In this document: positions 1 to 9,346 of the stretch, piece after piece
Position numbering within the stretch: position 1 is the first letter of the stretch
Layout of the letters: every line of letters begins with the position of its first letter
Assembly (NCBI RefSeq): GCF_947241705.1
Contig: NC_079264.1
Span: forward strand, 248,001 to 312,000
Length of the DNA stretch: 64,000 nt
Direction: 5' to 3'
Source of the DNA: Saccharomyces mikatae IFO 1815
Taxonomy: Eukaryota > Ascomycota > Saccharomycetes > Saccharomycetales > Saccharomycetaceae
The notes under the pieces: model-generated
The model's input: the letters and a program-made list of their open reading frames with translations, nothing else
Databases searched by the model: none
Told to the model about the DNA's origin: nothing
Translations under genes and position numbers: made by a program

Positions 1-111
1 CTCTTGTTTAGTTATAGGGGCAAAGCCCAAGAAAGGGAAGGAAGAGTATATATTAATTGATGTGCGGGTAATTATAAACAACAAGTGGTGAAAATAAATT
101 ATTACTAATGT

Positions 112-1014
112 TCAATAGTCAGGCATTTCTTTGGCAGCTGGTTGAGATTCCCTAGTCCGCGAGTTTCTTGATTTATATACAGAAGTAACAGCAGCTGTTG
201 GAGCGGAGGCGGAAAGCAAGGGCCTGTTGCCGTGGTATCTCGTGTCCGATGTGGAACTGCCGTATCTATCAGAGTTATATGCGGAGGAAGAAGGTTCTCT
301 GCGTGGCGGCCTGGGAGCGTAATTTCTTTCTGTGAGATTGGCTATGCTTGAGCTTGCAAATCTTCCTGGAAGTCTGCTATCTCTGTTGGAGTAGCCTCTG
401 CCTCCTAGGCCACCGCCCAATCTTCTTGGCTTGAAATATTTGACAGTTCTGCCTCTTTCTATATCGACTATACAGACCCTGTCTTTGATTTGAATACCCC
501 TGTGTACTCCGATTTCCTTAAATGCCATCTTGCTACTCATTGGGTCTTTGAACACTATGAAGGCATAACCTCTGCTCTTCTGGGTGATCTTATCCTTGAC
601 TATTCTAATTTTTTCAATCTCGCCAAACTTAACAAAATGTTTTTGCAGTTCAACTTCGTCAAGGTCGTATGGTAACCTCCCAATAAATATTGTTCTGTAG
701 GGATCTGTGTCCTTGATATGAGGGTCGCTGTTTGGATTCCAATTTTGTAGTCTCCGATCTAACAATTGGGCATTTTTGATCTTGGAAAGTTTGATGTCTT
801 CATATCTTTGGAGATGGTCGTTTGGAGATCCTTCCTGATACTCCTCCATATAGTGCTTCAAAGAGGTTGATAGTAAGTTTGCGACACCAGTGATATTTGG
901 GTTTGTTTGTCTCTTCGCATATGGATAATCTGTTGGTCTTTTGTAAGACAAAGGCGGCCTTGGTCTGAAAAGTCTTGACACATCGTCAGGATATTTGGAT
1001 AGATTATAACTCAT
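112..1014 (-). CDS. SNP1: U1 snRNP 70K-like protein Snp1
   Basis: Encodes the yeast U1-70K subunit of the U1 snRNP, which binds stem-loop I of U1 snRNA during 5' splice-site recognition in the nucleus. The 300-residue product matches S. cerevisiae Snp1 in length and nearly throughout. An N-terminal U1-70K region (about 1-100) is followed by one RRM with RNP2 IFIGRL at 109-114 and RNP1 RGYAFIVF at 148-155. The tail is rich in Arg, Gly and Ser, starting at the GGGLGGRG stretch near 200. The start is the ATG at 1014; a TTG codon precedes it in frame but is not a plausible yeast start. A shortened second copy of its 5' end lies about 1.75 kb away at 2448-2628. Confidence 0.97.
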   Translation of the reverse strand: MSYNLSKYPDDVSRLFRPRPPLSYKRPTDYPYAKRQTNPNITGVANLLSTSLKHYMEEYQEGSPNDHLQRYEDIKLSKIKNAQLLDRRLQNWNPNSDPHIKDTDPYRTIFIGRLPYDLDEVELQKHFVKFGEIEKIRIVKDKITQKSRGYAFIVFKDPMSSKMAFKEIGVHRGIQIKDRVCIVDIERGRTVKYFKPRRLGGGLGGRGYSNRDSRLPGRFASSSIANLTERNYAPRPPRREPSSSAYNSDRYGSSTSDTRYHGNRPLLSASAPTAAVTSVYKSRNSRTRESQPAAKEMPDY

Positions 1015-1357
1015 CAAGGTATAGGTACTGGGTATTTTTTTTAAACTTCATCCCTTCATTCGATGATCAAGCTGTGCCATATTTTCCTTTTTTTTTTCCA
1101 AATGTGTTTAATTTTCTACAAAGAGGGCACACACAATGGAGCTGATGAGAACCCATGAGCGAAACAAGCAGACAAGTAGACAAGCAAGACATGAACAGAA
1201 TCATGATGGTCTGTACTTTCCTCCTCCCTATTACACTAAGAAAGCTTAATTGGTACGTATGATTGCGATAGCAAGAATCCAGCCTAGGATTTTTCTTTAT
1301 TTAAGGTCGCCTTGTAAAGACAAAACATTAAAAAGAAAACCCCCGTTTGTTTAAACA
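1015..1357. other. SNP1 upstream region
   Basis: Noncoding DNA upstream of SNP1 (which is read to the left). It contains T-rich runs near 1030-1040 and 1083-1100, as expected for a yeast promoter. The stretch about 1291-1345 reappears, slightly changed, at about 2578-2628. This shows that the partial SNP1 duplication included promoter DNA and not only coding sequence. No ORF of note is seen. Confidence 0.6.
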
Positions 1358-1591
1358 ATCATCAGATTTAATATAAAATGAAATGCAAGAATTGATAATG
1401 CAATGAGATAGTGAACAACAAAATATAAAACGAAAGAAGATGTAACAGTATTGTTATGTATGATTGTCGATTTCCTCTTACAAATTTCTATATTCTCGAG
1501 GATAGCTTCTAGTATACTCAGGATACCTAATATTATGGCCTTTAACAACGACAAAACCCCAACAACTATTTCACTATTCACCTGTTTCTCA
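1358..1591 (+). mobile_element. Solo delta LTR fragment (Ty1/Ty2 type), fossil
   Basis: Diverged, partial long terminal repeat of the Ty1/Ty2 (copia/Pseudoviridae) family. Recognisable delta blocks include a GATTGATAATG-like segment near 1390, CTCGAGGATAGCTTCTAGTATA near 1494-1514, CCTAATATTATGGCC near 1526 and the terminal TTTCTCA ending at 1591. About two thirds of an LTR remains, with no internal Ty sequence beside it. The divergence suggests an old insertion. It is broken and inert as it stands. Confidence 0.8.
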
Positions 1592-1601
1592 ATAATCATG
1601 A

Positions 1602-1960
1602 TCACGTGCCATAACTTATACCTCCCATACATACTTGTGGTGACAAGATAGGTACACTTTTTCTGCGTTTCACTAAGGAAGCAATGGAGGTTTCTGTACC
1701 ATTACCACCACCACAGCCACTATACTCTCGTAGTGAAGTCCCTAGCATGGAATTATGTGGTATCGTTGTTATCTGTCGTTCGCCACCCTCAGTATAACCA
1801 ACGTGCACGCCAATATCACTCTCTAAGAAAATCGTATCAGGATTGGTACGGACAAACTCTTCATAGCCTACGTCGAAATTAAATTCTGCTAAAGCTGTGA
1901 CTGTGGTTAAACCTAAAACGGTGACTATTGCTTGAAAAAACTTTGGAGAAATTCATGATG
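1602..1960 (-). pseudogene. Relic of an unrecognised secreted-type gene
   Basis: The minus strand carries remains of a protein-coding gene. The longest open piece (68 codons, 1602-1808) has a Gly/Cys-rich segment and a Lys-Arg-Arg site of the kind Kex2 cleaves. Upstream of it the composition looks like a hydrophobic signal peptide. The gene is broken and is treated as a fossil. I cannot name the family. A secreted toxin-like or cell-surface protein is possible but unproven. It abuts the delta LTR fragment and lies between SNP1 and its partial duplicate. Confidence 0.35.
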
Positions 1961-2447
1961 GACGCTTACGTTCAGAGTCTGAGAAACCACTCATTCCTAT
2001 GTCCCGTGTGGTTGGTCGCAATTTGCTGCTATATATATAACATGGCTGTAGAGAGATCTACGTAGGATCTGCCCACTATCAAGGGGGATTTACCAACGTT
2101 GTCTTCTATTCTAAATGTTCAAACAAAAGTTGCATCGTATCCCCCGGCAGTTTTCTCGGCCGCTTACAATAATTCTAGTGAGAGGATTATTGCCTGTTGT
2201 AGGTGCAACATGACAGTTGCCTACTAACTAAATAATAATCAAAGTCGGTTTCTCAAGAATGGAAATCCTGTTGTAACCTTCTCAAAGAAGCAACATTGTA
2301 TAAATTAATCTGTAAAGAATACTGTAGTAACCGTCGATACAGGTCTACGTGAGTTTACTGACAAACATGCTGAGTGATTACGAGCTCAAAAATATAGTAC
2401 GCCATATTATTCCTCCTTTTTCTGATCTGGCTCCGGTTCTGGATACG

Positions 2448-2628
2448 GTTCTGTAGGGATATGTGTTTTTGATATGAGGGTTGCTGTTTGGATTCCAATT
2501 TTGTAGTCTCCGATCTAACAAATAGGCATTTTTTTATCTTGGATAGATTATAATTCATCAAGGTTTTGGAACTGGCTACTTTTTTCATTTAAGGTAGCGT
2601 TAAGACAAAACATAAAAAAAAGAAAACA
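2448..2628 (-). pseudogene. Truncated second copy of SNP1 5' end and promoter
   Basis: Three collinear blocks match SNP1 in the same orientation. 2448-2543 matches SNP1 coding DNA at 692-786. 2544 to about 2577 matches the SNP1 start at 1000 to about 1034, with the ATG retained and MNYNLSK encoded. About 2578-2628 matches promoter DNA at about 1291-1340. The first missing segment is 213 bp (71 codons, so in frame), and TTGGA flanks both sides in the source, suggesting loss by microhomology. The remaining reading frame drifts out of SNP1 phase and no RRM is present. It is a dead partial duplicate of a host gene. Confidence 0.85.
2607..2617 (-). other. Candidate ARS consensus (ACS) match
   Basis: The minus strand reads TTTTATGTTTT, an exact match to the yeast ACS consensus WTTTAYRTTTW, in an A-rich stretch downstream of RGI2. 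ACS matches are common in AT-rich yeast DNA, and origin activity cannot be judged from sequence alone. The matching bases in the SNP1 promoter source copy (about 1321-1331) are not an ACS match. Confidence 0.25.
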
Positions 2629-2725
2629 TGTGTTGATTACTGACTTGTATACACCGCATTAATTACGTACGCATCAAAATACACGCATATAAATTCTTCT
2701 TATTTTCTTTATAGCTTGCTACATA

Positions 2726-2759
2726 TCGTTAATTCATAAAATTTCGTTAATTCATAAAA
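2726..2759 (+). repeat. Short direct repeat downstream of RGI2
   Basis: The 16-mer TCGTTAATTCATAAAA occurs at 2726-2741 and again at 2744-2759, an 18-bp tandem duplication. It lies within 50 bp of the RGI2 stop codon, so it is probably part of the RGI2 3' UTR or termination region. The copies are identical, which suggests a recent slippage event. Confidence 0.8.
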
Positions 2760-2775
2760 AATGGACCCCCTACAC

Positions 2776-3270
2776 CTAAATAAGTGGCTGTACGGGTTCT
2801 GTCTTGTAATCAACATCCACCATCGCACCATCGTGCTTACATACGACTTCAACGGATACCTTAAATTTCTTGGCGTTCAACTCCGTTTCTTCACCATAAT
2901 TCCAGACGATCTTTTCAAAGGACTCTTGCTTTTTCTTATCATGGAATTTCAATTCCGGCTTGTTGATGGCGGTCTTGATGTCCTTCAACAAATGTTTCTC
3001 AACATGCTGGTGTAAATGACGAACAAACTTCTTCGAGTGCGAGTTGGCCGTTTCTTTGATCTTTTCCGGATCGTCGTGCGCATCATGCAATACAAAAGGC
3101 GGATAATACTTCAATTGGCAGTGAACGTGATCGAACTCTTGGTCTTCCGTCTCGCCCTTCAAATATGTTCCAAAATCATGCAAATCTTCAAAGACTTTCA
3201 AGGATTCGCCACTTTTGGTGGTAATGGTGGACATCTTAGGACCCTTTGCTTTCTTATCTTTTTTCGTCAT
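2776..3270 (-). CDS. RGI2: Respiratory growth induced protein Rgi2
   Basis: A 164-residue protein nearly identical to S. cerevisiae Rgi2 (YIL057C). Rgi1 and Rgi2 are small paralogous proteins induced by glucose depletion and involved in energy metabolism under respiratory conditions; their biochemical activity is not established. The sequence is hydrophilic, with a Lys-rich N terminus (MTKKDKKAKG) and a His-rich middle (RHLHQHVEKH). It has no membrane segment or signal peptide. The ATG at 3270 gives the family length. The upstream DNA is shared with the tRNA-Ser locus. Confidence 0.95.
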   Translation of the reverse strand: MTKKDKKAKGPKMSTITTKSGESLKVFEDLHDFGTYLKGETEDQEFDHVHCQLKYYPPFVLHDAHDDPEKIKETANSHSKKFVRHLHQHVEKHLLKDIKTAINKPELKFHDKKKQESFEKIVWNYGEETELNAKKFKVSVEVVCKHDGAMVDVDYKTEPVQPLI

Positions 3271-3725
3271 TTTTACGGTGTAAAATTCTTTGCTATATAA
3301 TATACGTTACTTTCTTGCACTTGACTGTGTTTCAACAGATGAATAAATGAAAATTTATCTTTACGATGAAGATGTAAAAAAGTCAAAACAATTGTGAGTG
3401 GTAAGGTCAAGACGGAATACGACCCAAGCTGCGCTTATATACACACGAGTCGATTCGCCAACCATTGCGAAGATTCAGAACAAAAGCCAAAGAAAAAGAC
3501 AAAATACCCCAACTATCGTCACGTCAAGTGGCTAAAACCATCGCCACATAATGGCATAAGCCATACCCCGCATGTATATTTTGTATCCCTTTAGATCCTT
3601 CGTTCAGCCGTATAGCCGCGAAACTTCGCTTACTATTCCTGGCCATCATTGCACCCAACCGTTTGGTCACCATATTCTAACAACAGCAACTAGGATCGAC
3701 AGTAAGAAGCTTCAACATTATTTTA
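3271..3725. other. RGI2 promoter region
   Basis: Noncoding DNA between RGI2 (read left) and the tRNA-Ser gene (read right). A CCCCGC core at 3566-3571 (GCGGGG on the RGI2 strand) resembles the Mig1 glucose-repression site. That would suit a glucose-repressed gene, but it lies nearly 300 bp from the start. Short frames here look like chance and no LTR is seen. Confidence 0.35.
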
Positions 3726-3807
3726 GGCACTATGGCCGAGTGGTTAAGGCGACAGACTTGAAATCTGTTGGGCTCTGCCCGCGCTGGTTCAAATCCTGCT
3801 GGTGTCG
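3726..3807 (+). tRNA. tS(UGA)I: tRNA-Ser (anticodon UGA)
   Basis: An 82-nt class II tRNA with no intron. The acceptor strand GGCACTA pairs with TGGTGTC (with G-U pairs) and a G discriminator follows. The anticodon loop reads CTTGAAA, giving UGA for serine UCA codons. A long variable arm (GGGCTCTGCCC region) and a GGTTCAAATCC B box are visible. A T5 run just after the 3' end (3811-3815) serves as the pol III terminator. In S. cerevisiae the equivalent gene sits at the same place. Confidence 0.97.
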
Positions 3808-4812
3808 TTGTTTTTGAATATTTTTTTTTATCCCTTGCTTTGATTTGATACCTTACGCAGCCTCACACTGAATGGTGATCACAGACTCACAATTGTTTCC
3901 TGGGGGTTACCCCTAGTGGCTATGGTTCGTAGAATAATCTGCGCGATGTCTTTCAACAAAAACCGCAGAGTCTCCTTTTCGGTGGATCCTCTTATACCCG
4001 CGTGCGTAGGTGAGGAAACGGAGAAAGCCACGGAAAAACACGATACAAGAGTCATTCGTTATGCACAGACACAACGACTCCTGCGGGGACGGAAATAAGC
4101 GGATTACTCTACTTTCCGCGGAACATCGGACAATGAGTATAAGAACGTCCGATGGGCGGGTAGCTGCCACGGAATCAGCACGGCATTTCCGTGGTTGACT
4201 ATGACTTTTGATCTATTCCATGTTATTCTGCCCTGAATTCTGCGCCCCTCGGAGAACGCTTCTTTTCTTTTTCTTTCTTTTCCTTCCGTACTAGGCAGCA
4301 GGATCAAAAATGGAACTGCAAACCAAGTGGGCAGATTACGTTTGCGCACTGTGCATTTTTTGACAGATTATGTTTTGCTTCGCTCTTATTTCTTCAGCAT
4401 AAGTGTGAGCCATATGTTCCCTGAAATCTTTTCATCGTCTTCTTGTCTTTTTTTACTATAAATCAATGTGCTCTATTCCTTGATTCTTGCCTTCTGGATC
4501 TTCGGTGATAGTGTGGGTGAAAATAGTGTTTTTAAGTCTATTCTGTTTAGTTTGGTTCAATCTAGTCTAGCCCTTTCCTGGCCATACGAATACTACTAGC
4601 TTTTTCCCTCTCTCTTTCTCTTTCTCTACTACTAGACTATCCTTTTCCTCTTTCTTTTTTTTAGCTTTTGTTTCTATTGCCCCCATCGCATCTTAGCATA
4701 AAACCCATCCGCATTCCCTTTCCTACCTACTTCTTTTCTGTTAGTTATAGTTATAAAATCTTCTTTAATCTTTTCTTCCTCCTCTTCTTTGTCATTTATA
4801 TCCCTTACACAT
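3808..4812. other. Region between tRNA-Ser and VHR1
   Basis: About 1 kb without a convincing gene. The left part (3900-4200) is richer in G+C and has several short frames on both strands that match nothing I know. The right part (4440-4800) is strongly pyrimidine-rich (runs of TTTCTCTTTC type), typical of a yeast core promoter and 5' leader, and fits the VHR1 promoter. No LTR is recognised. Confidence 0.5.
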
Positions 4813-6729
4813 ATGAACGGTCCTCCAACTTTTACTCAATATAGAATAAATAAGTTTTCTGGGAATGGAGCTACCCATAAGATTAGAGAGCTATTAAATT
4901 TCAACGATGAAAAAAAATGGAAACAGTTTTCGAGCAGAAGATTAGAGTTGATAGACAAGTTCCAACTAAGTCAATATAAGGCAAGCGAACAAGATCAAAA
5001 CATAAAGCAAATTGCTACAATATTGAGAACGGAATTCGGGTACCCTGTAAGCTGTTCTAAAGAATTTGAGAAGCTAGTCACTGCTGCTGTACAATCCGTA
5101 AGAAGAAACAGGAAACGATCAAAAAAACGCTACGCTTTAAGTATAGCCAACGGCGGGAGCGGTAATGCCAACAATAGCATCTCGTCAAATTCCACTTCTG
5201 ATGATGAGATCTCTCCCTCCATTTACCAGCGTGCCAATTCGGAATTCTTACCCACCTCCAATTATACTGCAGATTTCCAGGTCTCGAACAAATTCCAACC
5301 TCTTATGAGTCATCAGAGCCCCAGCGGAACAATTTTCGCTACTATGAGCAATCAAGAAGATCTATCTCCATCGGTCACTTCTACTCAGCAAAAGTATAAC
5401 GATATAGTCACTATGTTAGTACACGACCTGGTTACAAATGTTGTGCCCTTATCAGAACAGGCTCTGAAGGACCCATATACGGGACCAAACTTGTCTCACT
5501 TTGCTACATCTTCCCTCAGCCAGCCACCCAACATTACCGCAAACATCCCGATAGATTCCACAGTACCCTTTTTCTTGAGAGAAAAATTGCTCCTTCAAAT
5601 CCAAAGATCAAGAACTTGTCAAGACATTTCGCAGGCTGCAGGATCCATTGACATTTACTCCAATCTGGAAATTTTAGGTGAGATGTCAATCCGAATGTCT
5701 ATCGCATTTGTCATTGAACGATTTTTCTCCAATTTGGTATCTTCCTCAATGAAGTATATCACTTCCAAGACCTGCTCTCCTGAAAATCTGGCTTTATTAT
5801 CTCAAAGACTCTTTGGCTCCGCTACAAGGCATAACTTATCTCATTTTCCTGCTGCTCAAGTGCAACTAAGACTACTGTATTTGGTCATAGGTGGTATTGT
5901 AAAGGATTTCGGTTTCGACCCTACGTTATATCCTTTAAGTGAAATCATACATCATATTGTAATGGTTCAGTATCCTTTGGCTAGCTCTTGTGCGTCCACA
6001 TCTTCCTCCTCACCTAACAAGAGGGTCAAGAGGAGCCCTCCTGCCGTTTCAGGCGACATTATGATGAATAATAACACACTATCGAATAGGGCTACCCTAT
6101 TAACCACGTTACCCATGAAACCTCAATTGGCTAATAAGGATGTTAATCGTAGAGTCATCATTAGATTCAATGATCAAGAACAGGCCTTCACTTTCCATCA
6201 GTTGAGTAATGGCCCACCCACGGTCTCAGAAATTTTGGACAACTGTAGAAACTTATTCAATATTATCAACAAGAACAAAAATTTCGGTATCTTCCATAAC
6301 GATAGCCTACTGAATGACGAAACTTTGGCAAGGTTGTTTGATTCTTTTTCTTCAAGCGAAATTCATCTTACCATCAGAGACATTTCCAGCATTCCACTAC
6401 CAGATACCAAAGTACCAGTGCCCATCACACTACCCAAAATGTCATGCTTAGGGGATAACCCCCCTATACCTTCCATTCAATTGGTATCACATGAGAAAGA
6501 TGATCCAAAAAAGTCAAGCCTAACAGCTTTTGATAACATTATTAATAGAATATCTAAATCGCCAATGAATGAAGATAACAGTAACACCACTCTAAACACC
6601 AATACCACCGCTCTCAACACAAATAATAATGATAATAACGAAGCTGTACCCGTACCTTACGTCACAAAGAATAAAAATTCTTTTCAAAATGGCAATCTAC
6701 CCCAGCCGGTTTTCCAACCTTTGCTATGA
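4813..6729 (+). CDS. VHR1: Transcription factor Vhr1 (biotin-responsive)
   Basis: Vhr1 activates the vitamin H uptake genes VHT1 and BIO5 when biotin is low. The 638-residue product begins MNGPPTFTQY like its S. cerevisiae counterpart (640 residues). The conserved N-terminal Vhr DNA-binding region covers about residues 1-115 and ends in a basic cluster, RRNRKRSKKR. Long Ser/Asn/Thr-rich linkers follow, with a second conserved block at about 440-560 and an Asn/Thr-rich C terminus, as expected of an activator. The start is the ATG at 4813; an in-frame TTG lies 24 bp upstream and was not chosen. It is convergent with YIL055C. Confidence 0.95.
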   Translation: MNGPPTFTQYRINKFSGNGATHKIRELLNFNDEKKWKQFSSRRLELIDKFQLSQYKASEQDQNIKQIATILRTEFGYPVSCSKEFEKLVTAAVQSVRRNRKRSKKRYALSIANGGSGNANNSISSNSTSDDEISPSIYQRANSEFLPTSNYTADFQVSNKFQPLMSHQSPSGTIFATMSNQEDLSPSVTSTQQKYNDIVTMLVHDLVTNVVPLSEQALKDPYTGPNLSHFATSSLSQPPNITANIPIDSTVPFFLREKLLLQIQRSRTCQDISQAAGSIDIYSNLEILGEMSIRMSIAFVIERFFSNLVSSSMKYITSKTCSPENLALLSQRLFGSATRHNLSHFPAAQVQLRLLYLVIGGIVKDFGFDPTLYPLSEIIHHIVMVQYPLASSCASTSSSSPNKRVKRSPPAVSGDIMMNNNTLSNRATLLTTLPMKPQLANKDVNRRVIIRFNDQEQAFTFHQLSNGPPTVSEILDNCRNLFNIINKNKNFGIFHNDSLLNDETLARLFDSFSSSEIHLTIRDISSIPLPDTKVPVPITLPKMSCLGDNPPIPSIQLVSHEKDDPKKSSLTAFDNIINRISKSPMNEDNSNTTLNTNTTALNTNNNDNNEAVPVPYVTKNKNSFQNGNLPQPVFQPLL

Positions 6730-6854
6730 TAAGGGTACTGAGAAAATCGCCTACGTACATATTTATTCTATACACATTCCTCACTTTTTATATCCTTTTC
6801 AATTCACGTACATACCTATGTTAGATAAATAATAATATCCTCTTTGTTCATACT

Positions 6855-8726
6855 TTAGTATTGCTGTTGTTGTTTATCAAATTCATCTTCGTCAAATGGT
6901 GGTAGTTCCCTTACATTAATTTTGTACCCCAGTGAGTATTCTTGGTCTTGTAAGGACTCGAAGGTCAGATCAGACAGTTCCTTATCGTGGAACCCCACAA
7001 TAGCATTATAAACGATCGTATTAACCTTGAAATACTTTGTCTTATTATTTTCCTCCGTGTTACAGGTGTCTCCGCTGTCACTACGTGTGAAAATATTCGG
7101 CAAACTTTTATTAAACTCCTCCAATTCATCCTCCGGTAAATCAAACTTCAATAGGGTTACCTCTTCGTGGTCCTCATAAACCCCCACATAAAATTCCCTC
7201 GTGTTGTTGATCGATGACCGAGGTCCGCCATTTGTATATGTACTGTTACTTGAGCTGCCATTGGTGTTCTCATTATCTGATATCTTCAATGCATCCATGG
7301 ATTCATTTAGTGAAGTAACTTCGTTCTGTTGTTGTAGAAATTGCCTTTCTTGCAGTCTTAATAACTTGGGACATTTCAACTTTATGAAATCTTTAAGAAC
7401 TGTCCATCTTAGCCTTCCAAACTTTTCCAAATGTCCTTTCTCTTTAATTTTAATAACTGTAAAGTTATCTTGGTCCACTAAGTCATTAAAATCAGGTTCA
7501 GATAATTTTTCTAAGGATTCCATAGGTATATAGGGGGGGAAATTTATAATCTTCAACTGCCACATACCTCTATTTGTCATTTGTTTTCTGAAACTTTTCT
7601 CATTGAATATATGTTTTAGTCGTTTGTGGTTTATTTGGGTTTGTGTAGGTGAAATAGCCCCACTGTTTTTCATTTCAAGGGCATGGTCACTGCCATTTGT
7701 ATTAGTGGTGGTGCTATTGCCGATATTATTGGTATTCGATGCCATGTTCAAGTTATAAAGGGCAGATATTTCGTTATAAGAAGAGTTTATTTTATTATTC
7801 CTCAAAGAAAGATGATGAGGACCTGTGCCAGCATCCAGGTTTCTGGGGTTATTGTGCATATACTTTTGGAACTGGCTTTGGTTCTGATGGTAAAAATGTC
7901 GACGACGAGGATAGTGTGTGGGAGAGATCAGTGGACCACCGGCAGCAGCAGCGGTAGACGGAAGTAGATTGGCCTGGTACGGCATTTGCATATTAGGTAC
8001 TGTGCCTGGAGGAGCACCTAATATAGGTAGCATCGAAGTTGGAAATGGGCCATGAGGCAGGGGAGTAAGAGGCGGCACACCAACCGGTACTGGCACAGGC
8101 GTGGTAAGTGGAGTTACGTTTTCATTATTTCGCAAGCCCAATTCAGGCGAGAAAGTGAAATATTGAGAAGGTGGAGTGGAAACAGATGCTGGTTGCGGCG
8201 TGACGGATGACACATGACTCACAAACCGAGGAGACAATGACTTATCAGTGTCATCAGTAATGCTCCGAACTTCGTTATTATTATCACTCGCTTCTGAATA
8301 TCGCAGAGGAAGAGAATCATTCGTATACGGCAACATATAGACAAAGAGGTCATGATAATCCCATTGGTAAGTGTTCAAAGTAAACAATAAATTTTCCAGG
8401 GACTCTTTATCGACAGAGTTTTTCAAAATGACAATACAACTTTGGAAAGTGATGAAAGGAGGAACCACAGAAGTCATTGGAGGAAGCATTTTTACCTGCA
8501 GGATGTTGCTATGGTATATGATCCCTCCTATCAAGTATTTAACCTGGGCCCAGGTCTTGCCCGGAGGGAGATTGTCAATCCGTATGGAAATACCCTTCGA
8601 CTGCGGATACATTTTTTTTTTAGGAGAAGCCTTTGTGTTTCTTGTTGGGCTCTCATTTGCAGAGCGAGCAACAAAAACACTGGCAGCAGCAGCAGACTTA
8701 GCATTGTAGTGTGGTTCCAACGTCAT
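6855..8726 (-). CDS. YIL055C: YIL055C homologue, RRM-like protein of unknown function
   Basis: A 623-residue protein matching the uncharacterised S. cerevisiae YIL055C in position and length (627). The N-terminal region around residues 45-135 has the look of an RNA-recognition fold: an RNP2-like strand (SIRIDNLP) followed by alternating hydrophobic strands. The RNP1 motif is not clear. A Pro-rich low-complexity region (about 170-290) and an Asn/Ser-rich stretch (about 320-370) follow. The C-terminal half is charged and conserved in style (MWQLKIINFPPY starts a possible second RRM-like block). RNA binding is an inference. The start is the ATG at 8726, giving MTLEPHYNAK. Confidence 0.9.
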   Translation of the reverse strand: MTLEPHYNAKSAAAASVFVARSANESPTRNTKASPKKKMYPQSKGISIRIDNLPPGKTWAQVKYLIGGIIYHSNILQVKMLPPMTSVVPPFITFQSCIVILKNSVDKESLENLLFTLNTYQWDYHDLFVYMLPYTNDSLPLRYSEASDNNNEVRSITDDTDKSLSPRFVSHVSSVTPQPASVSTPPSQYFTFSPELGLRNNENVTPLTTPVPVPVGVPPLTPLPHGPFPTSMLPILGAPPGTVPNMQMPYQANLLPSTAAAAGGPLISPTHYPRRRHFYHQNQSQFQKYMHNNPRNLDAGTGPHHLSLRNNKINSSYNEISALYNLNMASNTNNIGNSTTTNTNGSDHALEMKNSGAISPTQTQINHKRLKHIFNEKSFRKQMTNRGMWQLKIINFPPYIPMESLEKLSEPDFNDLVDQDNFTVIKIKEKGHLEKFGRLRWTVLKDFIKLKCPKLLRLQERQFLQQQNEVTSLNESMDALKISDNENTNGSSSNSTYTNGGPRSSINNTREFYVGVYEDHEEVTLLKFDLPEDELEEFNKSLPNIFTRSDSGDTCNTEENNKTKYFKVNTIVYNAIVGFHDKELSDLTFESLQDQEYSLGYKINVRELPPFDEDEFDKQQQQY

Positions 8727-9346
8727 TATCAAGTAGGCGTATTATGGGGAGAGATAACGCACTCTCTTATATCAGCCAACTGAACTGGTGATCAAGACCG
8801 ACCAAAATAAATAAAAACCAATCAAAATCTAAAGGAAAAGAATGCAAGAAAGAAAGCTTATTAACCTAATCGTCAAAAAAGCGTAAAAACCCTTACGAAA
8901 ACGCACAACCAAGGTGAATATCACAACTATCACGTAATACAATACACACACCCACAAAAGAAGTCCATATAATTGAAAAATGGAGCAGAGAAATATATCC
9001 CATTCCCCTAATTTTTTGCGGGTCTCGTAAGACTACAAATCCATCGCTTGAAATAACCGCAGTGTCAATTTAAGCATCACTGGAACCAAAGGAGAAAGCT
9101 TGCTTGCGCCGCACAGAGTCATTCATAGCATCCAAACATGTCACTATAAACGGGAGGTAGGCAAAGCAAAGGGATGTGTGGGTGCGGAAGCTCGTCGCCT
9201 CAATTAGAGAGAGTGGAAGACGTGAGGTCTGGGTGCGGAGCCATGCACGTTTCTTTTCTACCTTTAAGTGAGACTTTCACAAAACACGTCACAGGGTCAA
9301 AGAAAACAAAAGTAAAATAACAACTGTCTCAGTCCACGGCAATGAC

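Noticed and set aside
1420-1430. ACS-like AAAATATAAAA inside the delta LTR fragment
   Set aside because: Such matches are common in AT-rich LTRs and there is no supporting context.
3913-4349. Several overlapping short ORFs between tRNA-Ser and VHR1
   Set aside because: They overlap on both strands and match no known protein; probably chance frames in a G+C-richer patch.
4789-4812. Longer N termini for VHR1, SNP1, YIL055C, NEO1, SSM4, ULP2, MET30 and the YIL029C homologue
   Set aside because: The extensions begin at TTG or GTG codons, which are not usual starts in yeast nuclear genes; the first ATG restores the family start in each case.
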